From Bursaphelenchus xylophilus (taxonomy: Eukaryota > Nematoda > Chromadorea > Rhabditida > Aphelenchoididae): 64,000 nt of DNA. Below, piece after piece: positions 36,381 through 47,300 of the stretch. The notes under the pieces are model-generated. The model ran no database searches and had not been told where the DNA came from. It saw only the letters and a list, made by a program, of their open reading frames with translations. The translations under genes were made by a program, and so were the position numbers. Every line of letters begins with the position of its first letter. The stretch's first letter is position 1. The stretch lies in the NCBI GenBank assembly GCA_904066235.2, contig CAJFCV020000002.1, forward strand, positions 7,874,001 through 7,938,000. The letters are read 5' to 3'.

Positions 36381-37167
36381 TTATGGAACTCCAAGCAATT
36401 CGAGTAACTCTTTGGTCGTATCTTGAAGCCTGGCCACAATTGGATCCACTTGTTTTAATCTATGTTCCTTCCCACTTATGTCACTTGCCAGGACATTACG
36501 AAGACCTTCCAGTTCTTGAAGTGACTCCACCATCCTAAAAACAAGAATCAAGCCTCAAACAATTCTAATATTGTTTTAGGTACCTAAGGAAACTTACGCA
36601 TTCCTTTGATGAATCTCATAGTTCAACCGAGCCAAATATAGTTTGTGTTCGTCTTGTAATATCTCTTCTGTGATTTCCATAACCTCTGGAGCCTTCTGTT
36701 TGAATTCTTCTAATGATACCAAATCCAATTCCTGATCAAGTGACCTGAAAACGAATGAATAATATTCAATTGGTACCTAAAGGAGAGATAATAAATTAAA
36801 GCCCTACTGAAAGTCCAAACAAGCCGCAATACTCCTTTTGATATGTGAGATCTCACTGGAAAGATTGTTTTGAGCTAAGGCCGACTGTTCCGCATCAGTT
36901 CTGACTTCATTCAACTTGTCCTTCAACTTCTTCAATCTATAATTTGAATGTCTATTCAGCTGTCGAAGCTGTAGCGCAAAGCACTGGGCTTTCTTTACAT
37001 CTCTGGGTCTTTGTTGAAGACATTCTCTGATTCCTTGAAGCAGTTTCTCTGAGATTTCGCGGACTTTTTGTGCTGTTAGACGACTGGCGAGACGATCTTC
37101 TTCTTCATAGTAAGCCTAGACGGAAAAAACTGTTAAATTCGACAAGAAAACTTACTGATAGATCCAT
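36381..37167 (-). CDS. THOC5: THO complex subunit 5 homologue, short form (206 aa)
   Basis: THOC5 is part of the THO/TREX complex that couples transcription to mRNA export. Exons 37167-37156 (12 bases, MDLS), 37115-36808, 36744-36598 and 36534-36381. The protein is almost all coiled coil. The diagnostic block is SLDQELDLVSLEEFKQKAPE, followed by HKLYLARLNYEIHQR, which corresponds to the human THOC5 segment around IDLVSLEEFYKEAP. Human THOC5 is 683 aa; this protein ends soon after the N-terminal coiled-coil region, at KELLELLGVP, and the large C-terminal part is absent. The gene has few internal ATGs and is easily missed by ORF scanning. Confidence 0.82.
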
Positions 37168-37441
37168 TATTCCTTTCCAAAATTAAGGAAAACCTATATT
37201 CAACAACAACTTCCCGGAAAAGAACAGAAAAACTTCTCTCCAACGAAAATTTTATATTTTTTCTGCAGTGCTTTCATCGTATAAAAATGTCGCTCGGCAG
37301 CTCGCGTCCAATAGATAATATTATTTTGCGATAAGAGACGTCGATTGATGAATAATACTGGATAAGCCGTCTTTCTCCTAAGTTTATATTGTGTTAGGAT
37401 TTCTTAGCCTAATTTTTCAATTATTTTGTATTATATTGATC
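37168..37441. promoter_or_regulatory. Divergent promoter between THOC5 and MVB12
   Basis: A 274 bp spacer separates two head-to-head start codons. It is AT-rich with no coding frame. Confidence 0.5.
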
Positions 37442-38505
37442 ATGTTATGCAAGGAGGCCGAATTTGGCGATACTGAACTGCCAATCGTATCTTTATGTCT
37501 GATCGCCGATAAAAGTCGATGTCCAGCTAATTTTACAGCCGTAAGTATGACTTAAAATTATTAGCTTTGTATTTTAGATAACTAAATGTTCAGACGATGG
37601 GAGTGAAGCGGATTTGTGGAGAGATTCCTTCGGATTCGGGATTTTCAATAGAGTCACGAGATATATGGCTATCTCAAGGATCGCTCCGGAGAATGTAAGG
37701 CTTGTTTTTGCGTTGGTTGTATTGCAGAGGGGAACTTTTGAGCTTTACCATCGGGAAAGGTAATAGCAATAAGATTTTATTTCAGACTCCCCACGAAGTT
37801 ATCACGGACATGGCTATCATCACAGAAAAGGAGGCTGTGCCCACCAACTTTGTCTGTATCGACTATACTGCTGATACAAGTACGTTCTATCATATTATTC
37901 ACGATTATGATTTTTAGAAGAAAGAGCATTAAAGAAGAAGTTTATTTGCGTTCGATTTACACCCCGAAGTGATGCGCTGGACGCGTTGACCGATGTTATT
38001 GTTCAATCAAAGAATCGGAAACCTCCAAAAGGGTATACTTCAGCCGGGTAAGAAAATCCAACGTGATGGTATCTTCTTGTTTAGGGAGGTAGATGGGGCT
38101 CTGATCTGTTTCCGGGTGCAAACTATCCCCGAATCGTATGGTGTGAAGCAACGACAGCCACTACAACCGTGAGGATTCGACTTTAATTTTAGAAAAAATG
38201 GGGAGACGTTCTCCAGAATGGAATGCAATGTTGTTATTGAATGAAATATTGTTTTTAGGTCCCTCTATCCATCGCTTGACCCTACCCCCTTGCCTGCAGG
38301 TACTTCTAACCCATTGCCGAACCTTGGAGTCTGTACAATCAGAGCCGGACAACATCCAATCAAAGGCCTCGAGGGCATAGAATTCAAATTGAATCCTCGC
38401 CTCGTCTCTACCAATGCTTCAGGCGCCAAGGAACCGGATCCGGAGCTGCCCGATTCCTATAATTTCACTTACAATTTCAACTTGGAACGCTCTTGTTTGG
38501 CCTAG
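37442..38505 (+). CDS. mvb-12: ESCRT-I subunit MVB12 (256 aa)
   Basis: MVB12 is the fourth subunit of ESCRT-I, which sorts ubiquitinated cargo into multivesicular bodies. Six exons (37442-37540, 37578-37694, 37786-37879, 37918-38047, 38085-38168, 38259-38505). Residues 10-150 are a MABP domain with its two similar halves: ADLWRDSFGFGIFNRVTRYM, then VITDMAIITEKEAVPTNF, DTKERALKKKFICVRFTPR and KPPKGYTSAGEVDG. A proline-rich linker leads to a C-terminal UMA-type motif (GQHPIKGLEGIEFKLNPR), which binds VPS37/TSG101. The last residues do not resemble other proteins. Length agrees with human MVB12A (273 aa). Confidence 0.88.
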
Positions 38506-39654
38506 TCAACCTGTCGATGTAAATAAATCCGAAGAATAATATAATATTGGGCATTTCATGGAGGTCTATTTCCCCTCACAGTAATCCCTCTTTCCAGAAA
38601 TACCCGTTTCCAGCCCGAATATGCTTACATTGGAAGGAATCAAGTGCATCCGATTAAAGCGATTGACGCAAATCGGCGGCTAATATGCAAATCATCTAGC
38701 CTTCGGGATGAGATTGATGTTTCCGTTGGCGAAAGAAGGCCCGTTTTGTGGTTTAAACACTAGTACGATCAGGAATAAATAAATTTAATTTAATGGGGAT
38801 GGTCGGCGGAAAAAGGAGAGAACTGTTTTTTGATAGGTAAACCAGTAAATTTGCGGTGAACTTTCTTCATGTGAATTGAGAATGTATTGCAATGGCGACA
38901 ATTATGAGATTTTTTTGTTGAGGGCTTTAGGTGTCATGAGGAGAGTCTTCGTGTTTTACCATACTTCGAATCGAATAGAGGGATTAAAAATAGTAAAACT
39001 GCTTATGTCGCATACTAATTTCTTCTATCTTATCAACGCGTTTTTAAACTTTGTTTGGTCGAGAAATCATAGATCAAGGTTCTACCTCGAGTAGCCGCAT
39101 ATGTATCCATTATAATGTGGCTGTTTCCGTGTCCATCGTTCATGATAAGCCTGATTCGTAGCTCTTTCTGCTGGCTGCTTCCTTTCCCCTTTTATCGTTG
39201 ATAAGAGCGTCGCCAAAACAAATCTTTTTTTTTCCATCTCGGCTACCGAATATATGGTGTTACAAAAGCGTTGACTGATGGGAAAGGGTTCTGATTTCTT
39301 CATTAAACATGAATTGAGATTGATTTTCTCGTGCGAAAAACATGGTTAAACCAAGGTCGGCAATCGCCGAAAGAAAGCGAAACCCCTCCGGTTATCAACA
39401 AATTTCAATGCGGTTTTCTTTTTTGTCGTGCTACCAAAAAAAATTAACTGTTTATTTTGAGGGTTAGCATGTGATTTATGTATTAATTTTGAGGGTTTTA
39501 CGGATGATTACATTAAATTATGACGTCATTTGTAATGAAATCAAACCGTTTGAAGTGTATCGTGAAGTCTAGGTTCTTAACCACTCTTTTGTCAATTATT
39601 CCATGCTTGCTTCATTCGGTTTTTGAATTAGACGGCGTCTGGGGACACTTCTTT
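38506..39654. other. Intergenic spacer
   Basis: No supported gene. Frames at 38876-39094 (+) and 39082-39303 (-) have no recognisable features. Confidence 0.5.
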
Positions 39655-40932
39655 ATATAAAGCGGGAGATAAAAGATTTTCTGAAAAATTTTTGAAATTT
39701 TTCTGTTTTTACTTTTTTTTTTAAAAAAAAGTAAATTTTGAAAAATTTCCGGAAATTTTCGATTTCGGAGAGTCAAAAAACATTCTTACTCCGAACGACA
39801 AATTTTTGGAAAGTTGGATCAAAAATGGCTCGCCAAAAGGTCGATCCGCAAAGTTGAAACAAAAATGGCTCGCCCATTTTGGCTGGTGAGTAGGATGCCG
39901 TTTTTACTCACCTGCATGCCAATTTATTTTCTTCAAAACTATTTTTGCGAGCTGCGCCCGGGAATTCCAGATGTGTCAAATTTCTCTCTCCCGGAAGAAA
40001 CGTTTTGATTTTTTTTGAAGTTGTGAATCTATTTTCTCCACGAAGATGGGCTGAAAAGTGATCAAGTAAGTTAGCATTAGCAAGAGGAGATGTACTTTTT
40101 TCATTTGACACCAAAAATTTTCCTTTTATTTCAGAGAAAGGTACAAATTTTTTCCAATTCGTAAAGCTTCATGACCATGGATAATGTAAGTGCGCTTATC
40201 GCGTTATAACGTAATAAGGCTCAAATAACGTTGTTACAATAACCTGAAGATAGTTTGCATAGGTTTTACTTTAGTATAACATACTTTTGGAAAGTTAGTA
40301 CAGTATTTGAAATTTTTACGTCGTTATTCCTCAAAATTTATGGGGTTTCATACATGGAGAATATACATGAGAGTGGGGTCTCCTCTAAACGTTTCCCGAC
40401 TTAGAATCTTGACGTCGTAGCAAAAAAGGAGATAATCTCACTTACATTATCCATGGTCATGAAGCTTTACGAATTGGAAAAATTTTGTACCTTTCTCTGA
40501 AATAAAATGGAAATTTTTGATGTCAAATGAAAAACGTACATCTCCTCTTGCCAATGCTAACTTACTTGATCACTTTCCAGCCCATCTTCGTGGAGAACAT
40601 AGCTTCACAACGTCGCACAAACGTAAAAATAATTTTTTCGGAAGAGAAAAACTTGACACATCAGGGAAAGACTTGGCATCAACCTTGCAACCTGCAGTGC
40701 GGGGCCAAAAAGAGGAATAAAGTAAAAACAAGCTCTGACTTTCGGCGACTCCGAGCGGGGAGTAAGATCCGGTCCTACTCCCGACCTTGAAGTCGGAAAG
40801 CCAGAAACAAAATTGACTTTCTTTTGCATTTTCCTTGAAGTAAACTGAAAATTTACTTTTTTTTTTAAAAAAAAGTAAAAACAGAAAAATTTCAAAAATT
40901 TTTCAGAAAATCTTTTATCTCCCGCTTTATAT
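39655..40932. repeat. 1.28 kb fold-back (long inverted repeat) element
   Basis: The ends are inverted copies: ATATAAAGCGGGAGATAAAA at left and its complement at right. Near identity runs about 75 bases inward. After a diverged stretch, a second block at about 40010-40190 is inverted at about 40435-40620, including GTACAAATTTTTTCCAATTC and ATGACCATGGATAATGTAAG. A roughly 250-base unique spacer separates the arms. No transposase is visible, so it is a non-autonomous fold-back or MITE-like element. Target duplication is unclear. Confidence 0.75.
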
Positions 40933-41442
40933 TATACATTAGTCATGATGTCTTAAATTAATGTTCCGCCTCTGATTTTCAAGCTCATATACCTTGCAAA
41001 TGCATTGCAGCGACTTAGTCATCCCATAATTTGTTTAGAATTATTGAGGAACATTTAATTTATCTCCGCCAACCTTTAGAAACAAAGTAATCCAAAGTTT
41101 TCGGCCTTTACCGCAATATTTTATTTTTTATAATTTTTGTAATTGTTTTGTGTGGGTGGAAATGGAAGAGCCGCAGGTTGGAAAGCCTTTTCCATCGGGT
41201 TTTGTCTCTCGGTATTTCAAACAGCTGAACTCTAGCCGTTGTCTACAACAATATGACCTATTTTCAGCCAAATCTTTGGATTTTCATTATGATTTTGTAA
41301 GCTTATATTACAAAGAGATACATTAGCGAGAGTAACGAATAGTGAAAGATTGTTGGAAGCTAGAAACAGAGACTTTGATCATACATATTCATGGCAAGTA
41401 TAATATATCTAAAATATTTTGTAACAATTTACTTTATAGACC
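40933..41442. other. Upstream region of the SLC1 transporter
   Basis: A 54-codon frame from 41162 ending in a GTAAGC donor could be an alternative N-terminal exon in phase with the acceptor at 41439, but it does not look like an SLC1 N-terminus. The short TTTATAG acceptor right before the start codon fits a trans-spliced leader site. Confidence 0.4.
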
Positions 41443-44094
41443 ATGAACAAGGATCTAATCTTGGTTTTCACCATAGAAGCGGTGGTGGTGGGGATTGTCC
41501 TCGGCTTCATGATACGCCCATTCAATCCGAGTAACGATGCTATCAGTTTGATTGGATTCCCAGGGGAAATATTTATGCAAATTGTCGAGATGATGATCTT
41601 GCCCTTGATAATCAGCTCCGTAATCAGCGCTTTGGCTCAAGTTAAGCCCGGACATGCTGGAAAAATGGGATTGCTAACTGTTTTATACTACATGACGACC
41701 ACTTTTCTTTCCACTTTTGTGAGTTTATAAAAGATTTTTGTTTTTTTTATTACACTTCCAAGAAGAATAAGCGTTGAAAAGTTTTATTGATCTAACTGCT
41801 CCATTTCCCACAGACAGACCGGTATAATTTTGGTCCAGTCGATTCATCCGGGAGATCCCCATTTGACCACCAAAATTGGCGAAGGAACTTTGGATGATAC
41901 GGCGCTTTCCACTTTGGATACTTTTCTGGATCAAGTGAGGTAAGTGGAGATGAATGTGTATATGTTACTGAAAAATGTTTTAATGCTTTCGGCGAGTCTA
42001 AGAACTGATGCTGAAACATAAATCTAAAGGAAAATTAAAATTTCAGGAATATGTTCCCCGAGAACATCGTCCAGGCCACATTCCAACAAGTCCAGACGGA
42101 TTATGTCCCAGTGAAACCCAAATATCGAGCGATCAATAACTCGAGTGCGTTGGTGGTGGTTAGTAACGGGACACAGCATCAGTTGATGAAGAGGGTGCTG
42201 ACTTATACGAATGAAGTCAATGTTCTTGGTAAGGATTACATTGTGGTTAAAGAAATCCGATTCTTTGACTTTCTGTGACTTTATTTCAGGTCTAATCGTG
42301 TTTTGCACCGGGTTTGGCGTGATCTTGTCCATTTTGGGAGAGCAAGCCCGATTGATGATCAACTTCTTCATTGTCCTGGATGCCGTAATCATGAGGTGGA
42401 TTACGGCATTAATGTGGGTTTATCCAATCGGGATCTTATCTCTGGTCACCAAGAACATTGTGGATATTGACAACCTCACTGAGACTGCACAAGCTTTGGC
42501 TATGGTATGTTGACGTTGATTGCCCATAATTTCCTCAATTTAGTATGTGGTCACTGTAATTTGCGGTCTGATGATCCATTCACTGTTAACTTTACCACTG
42601 CTTTACTATATGTTCACTCGAGGGAATCCATTTAATTTTATGACAGGGATGTTACAAGCCATTGCTACTGCGTTTGGAACTGCTTCAAGGTGAGGAACTG
42701 GGTGTCCAATTTTTACCTCTATGGGCTTGCATATAAACATGGGAGGATTACTTTGTTGTTTTTTTTGGAAATTTGTCGATTGTTGACAAGATGGAACTAC
42801 ATAGAGTGTTTTTGACCCTATTATTTCGTTATTTTTATTTTTGGCACTATCCTAATGTAAGATTCCACTGTAAAAATAACGTATTTTAGTGGCGCCACAT
42901 TACCGGTGACATTCCGGGCGCTGGAAGATTCGTTGAAGATAGATCGCCGCGTCACTCGATTTGTCTTACCTTTAGGGGCTACAATCACCATGGATGGAAC
43001 AGCTTTGTATGAGGCTGTGGCTGTGATCTTCATCGCTCAACTGAATAACATCCAGTTGTCATTGGTGGAACTGCTTACAATTAGGTAAGCATTGCTTAAA
43101 TTTTGAGTGGCTTTTCAACTGTAATATTTCATTACTTTAGCTTCACAACAACAGTCGTTTCAATAGGCTCGGGTTCCGTCCCCGCTGGCCTTGACACTTT
43201 GATTGTGGTACTGACTACTGTCGGGTTACCAGTAAAAGATTTGTCGCTTCTCTTAACAGTTGACTGGCTGCTGGATCGGATTCGAACATCAGTTAATGTG
43301 CTTGGAGATGGTTATGGATGTGGGATCATCTATCATATGACAAGGAAAACGTTAGCCGAAGGGGATAAAGATGATCTGATTAGACAATTGAGGAATGAAA
43401 TAAGTAAGCAGTTTGTTTATTTGAGCATAAAATATTGGCTAACAATAAGACTTTGAAGGCGATGGGTTTGGACCTTAAGATGATTAGGGAAACGGATAAT
43501 ATGTTTGTACTGTTTGTCTTGTTGACAAGCAAGACTTTAATTAGCACAGCCTGGTTTCTGCAGGAGTTCTCAAGGCTTTGTCGGAGGGGCTTGTCTTCGT
43601 TGGGCCTCCATCGTATTTGTTTTTTGGTTGGGTAAACTGTGGTCATGCCAAGAAACTAAATTTTTTCAATTTCCTAATGCCTCCACTCCCAATTTCTCTG
43701 TTCCTCGATCGGTTCGTGCTGTGGGACCCTTTGATCATACCTTCATTTACTCTTGATCATGTTACTCGCTCAACACGCCTTTCCAGAAATCATCAACGAC
43801 CCGGTGCCTCATCTCGACTTTGTGGATGATGAACCTCATCATGGGATTCATGGCGCTTCCCAATCCATGCCAGTCACTGCTCGACAAGGCCGATTTTCTT
43901 TGGCCGGTTTCAGTGAATTTGCGGGAAGTCGTCGCCAGAAACAGAAGGATTATTTAAGTGCGTCAGCTACACATTCCGAGTGTGGATTCGCTTTAATGGG
44001 AGGCCGGAAGGAGTCGGGGAACGACCTGAAGGCACAGAGATTTAAAGAGGATAATCGATCACTATTATCCGGTTCTATGGAGTTTACCGTATGA
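41443..44094 (+). CDS. glt: SLC1-family (excitatory amino acid/glutamate) transporter (565 aa)
   Basis: A plasma-membrane sodium-coupled amino acid transporter of the EAAT type. Eight exons (41443-41718, 41818-41939, 42046-42228, 42290-42504, 42544-42689, 42890-43084, 43141-43403, 43797-44094). Markers: [19 protein letters not shown] (TM2), [17 protein letters not shown] and SIHPG (TM4), an extracellular loop with N-glycosylation sites (NNSS, SNGT), [11 protein letters not shown] (hairpin 1), [18 protein letters not shown] (TM7), [13 protein letters not shown] (hairpin 2), [19 protein letters not shown] (TM8). A 100-residue hydrophilic tail follows and ends in FTV. Hairpin 2 and the TM7 sodium-site motif deviate from the family (normally NMDGT and SIGAAxIPxAG). 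The second AG was used as acceptor at 41818, because the first leads to a stop. Confidence 0.93.
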
Positions 44095-44348
44095 CAGCGA
44101 CAGCTAAATATTTGTTGGAAATTAATAAAAATAAATTGCGAAAACTTTGAGAAGCTGATATTTTTTTTGTTAAGAGTAATATTCCAATCTGAATATTTCT
44201 TGAAGAGGTATGGCACCATTGATTGTAAAGATTAGATATGTTTATCTTATATACAAACATCAACAAACTCGGACGTATAAGTTTTGAGACCCATATGCAT
44301 ATTTTTGAACATTATCTACATCATAACTCGTTGTTTTATGGCGCGTTC

Positions 44349-47300
44349 TTAGGCTTGGACGTCATTCCGAAAGGCGGGGGAGTCATGGCGCACATGGATC
44401 TCCATACAAGAGCCCTTCAGCTCCCAGATCAGCGTGAAATAAAACGCCGAATTGATCCCGACGATGATATATTCGGCCACTGAGAAGGCGGCGTAGGCTG
44501 TAAGGGAGAGATTAGGAGAGGGTTTAAAAGAGAGTTTTTTACAGATTGAAGCTTCTCATAACAAGGGCCGGACATTTCGAAAAAACGACCGACTCAGAAT
44601 CTTTTGATATTTTGCATAGTTGTTGTACCATGACAGCTGAACGTCAGCACGAATTTTTAGTTTCAGAAATTACCGTATACGGGGGTTACGGTAGGTACAA
44701 TTTTTACAAAGATTGGGTTCGTGTGTAAAAACCGCAAGGAGTAACAGCACAAAACTCCGCTGTTTTACGTTTTTGACCATGGGGAACATTTTCATAATTG
44801 ACAACTTTGCCGTAGGATGTAGTCTTAGACTACTTTGAAAAATACCAAGGTACCATATTGAATGTAACTTTTTTGCAGAGAACTTGTCTCAACTTTTGAA
44901 ACCTCATAAAAACACTTTGACATGTATGTAACAACATATCAAAAATGCGCGAAAATAAAAGGGGGGGTTTTGGAGTTACGGTACTTTGAATGTGGCCGGT
45001 ACGGTATATCAAAAAATCTTTTTTTTCAAAATCGGTGTAGAAGACCCGCAAAAATTGCCAAAATACGTTTTCGACCATGGCGAACATTTTTGTAATTGAC
45101 ACTTTTTTTGTAGGATGTAGTCTTCGCCTACTTCGAAAATGACCCACATACCATGTGTACTGTAACTCTTCGGCATTCTATTTGTCTCAACTTTTGAAAC
45201 CTCTCAAAAATACCTTGATATGTATGGAACAACATATCAAAAATTTAGAAAAATAAAAGGGGGGGTTTTGGAGTTACAGCAATTTGAATGTTGCCGGTAC
45301 GGTATATCAAAAAAACATTTTTTTCAAAATCGGTGTAGAAGACCCGCAAAAATTGCCAAAATACGTTTTCGACCATGGCGAACATTTTTGTAATTGACAC
45401 TTTTTTTGTAGGATGTAGTCTTCGCCTACTTCGAAAATGACCCACATACCATGTGTAATGTAACTCTTCGGCATTCTACATGTCTCAACTTTTGAAATCT
45501 CTCAAAAATACGTTGACATGTATGGAACGACATATCAAAAATTTAGAAAAATAAAAGGGGGGGGTTTTGGAGTTATGGCACTTTTAACGTTGTCGGTACG
45601 GTATATCAAAATTTCATTTTTTCTAAAATTGGAGTAGGACAACCGCAAACCTTGCCAATATACGTTTTCAACCATGGAGAACATTTTTGTAATTGACAGT
45701 TTTGTTCTAGGATGCAGCCTTCGACCGGTTTGAGAAATGTCAAGATACCATGTTCAATATAACTTTCCGGCATTCAACTTGTCTCAACTTTTGAAACCTT
45801 TCAAAAACACCTTGACATATGTGTAACAACATATCAAAAATTTAGGAAAATAAAAGGGGGGGTTTTGGAGTTATGGCACTTTGTATGTTGGACATACAGT
45901 ACACCTCGATTTATTCTCGGCTTAACTTTACGTAGATTATTTTAAAAACAAAATGTAATGTTTTATCTGTGTTGTACGACCCTCACAAACTATTTTCGCT
46001 AGGAAATTCAAAAATTTTAGTCCTAAGCATACTGTAACACATCGTGCGCAGATAAGTGGTTACTGTAACAACAAGATCAGTGATTTCTTATTTTTTTTGT
46101 AACGATTACCACGGTTTAGAGTCATGTGTACATACCACGGTGGAATCTATCAAAATCGGATGTCAGCATCACAGAAAAAGTTCGGTGTACTGTATGTCCA
46201 ACGTTCAAAGTGCCATAACTCCAAAACCCCCCCTTTTATTTTCCTAAATTTTTGATATGTTGTTCCATACATATCAAGGTATTTTTGAGAGGTTTCAAAA
46301 GTTGAGACAAATAGAATGCCGAAGAGTTACATTACACATGGTATGTGGGTCATTTTCGAAGTAGGCGAAGACTACATCCTACAAAAAAAGTGTCAATTAC
46401 AAAAATGTTCGCCATGGTCGAAAACGTGTTTTGGCAATTTTTGCGGGTCTTCTACACCGATTTTGAAAAAAATGATTTTTTGATATACCGTACCGGCAAC
46501 ATTCAAACTACCGTAACTCCAAAACCCCCCCTTTTATTTTCGCGCATTTTTGATATGTTGTTACATACATGTCAAAGTGTTTTTATGAGGTTTCAAAAGT
46601 TGAGACAAGTTCTCTGCAAAAAAGTTACATTCAATATGGTACCTTGGTATTTTTCAAAGTAGTCTAAGACTACATCCTACGGCAAAGTTGTCAATTATGA
46701 AAATGTTCCCCATGGTCAAAAACGTAAAACGGCGAGGTTTTGTGCCTTTACTCTTTGCGGTTTTTACACACGAACCCAATCTTTGTAAAAATTGTACCTA
46801 CCGTAACCCCCGTATACGGTAATTTCTGAAACTAAAAATTCGAGCTAACGTTCAGCTATCATGGTACAACAACTATGCAAAATATCAAAAGATTCTGGGT
46901 CGGTCGTTTTTTCGAAATGTCCGGGCCATCCTTCGAGTTGCAAAAAACTCTCTTTTAAGGGCATTTGGAAGGGCCTTTATTAATCTGCACCTACCAAATC
47001 CATTACAGTAAGCCAAATATGTGCCATAGGAGAATCCAGTGGACACCGAGAGGGGATAGGCGAATGCGAACAGAGTGCATTTGATATAAAATGTTGTTTT
47101 ATGCTGCAAAATCGATTTACAGTGAGCCTCGATATGAATAATGGGTAAATATAAGGCGAATTGTACTTTAATTTGGACTCACATTCTCCGTCAACTCTTT
47201 GATCCCCGAATAATGCTGGAGAATCGTGTTAAACAGCATGTTAAAGTTCAAACAGGTGATCCACAACGCGTAAGAAGCGGCGTGGATGATGAACGAACTC

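Noticed and set aside
41162..41323. 54-codon frame as first exon of the SLC1 transporter
   Set aside because: In phase with the next acceptor, but unlike SLC1 N-termini; an ATG right after a splice acceptor is the simpler start.
44952..45900. Evenly spaced repeats considered as a CRISPR array
   Set aside because: Units are about 297 bp, contiguous and without spacers, in a eukaryotic intron.
44830..46662. Repeated 105-codon frames starting MGHFRSRRRLHP on both strands
   Set aside because: They are translations of the tandem units of the fold-back element; their positions and orientation follow the repeats, with no coding evidence.
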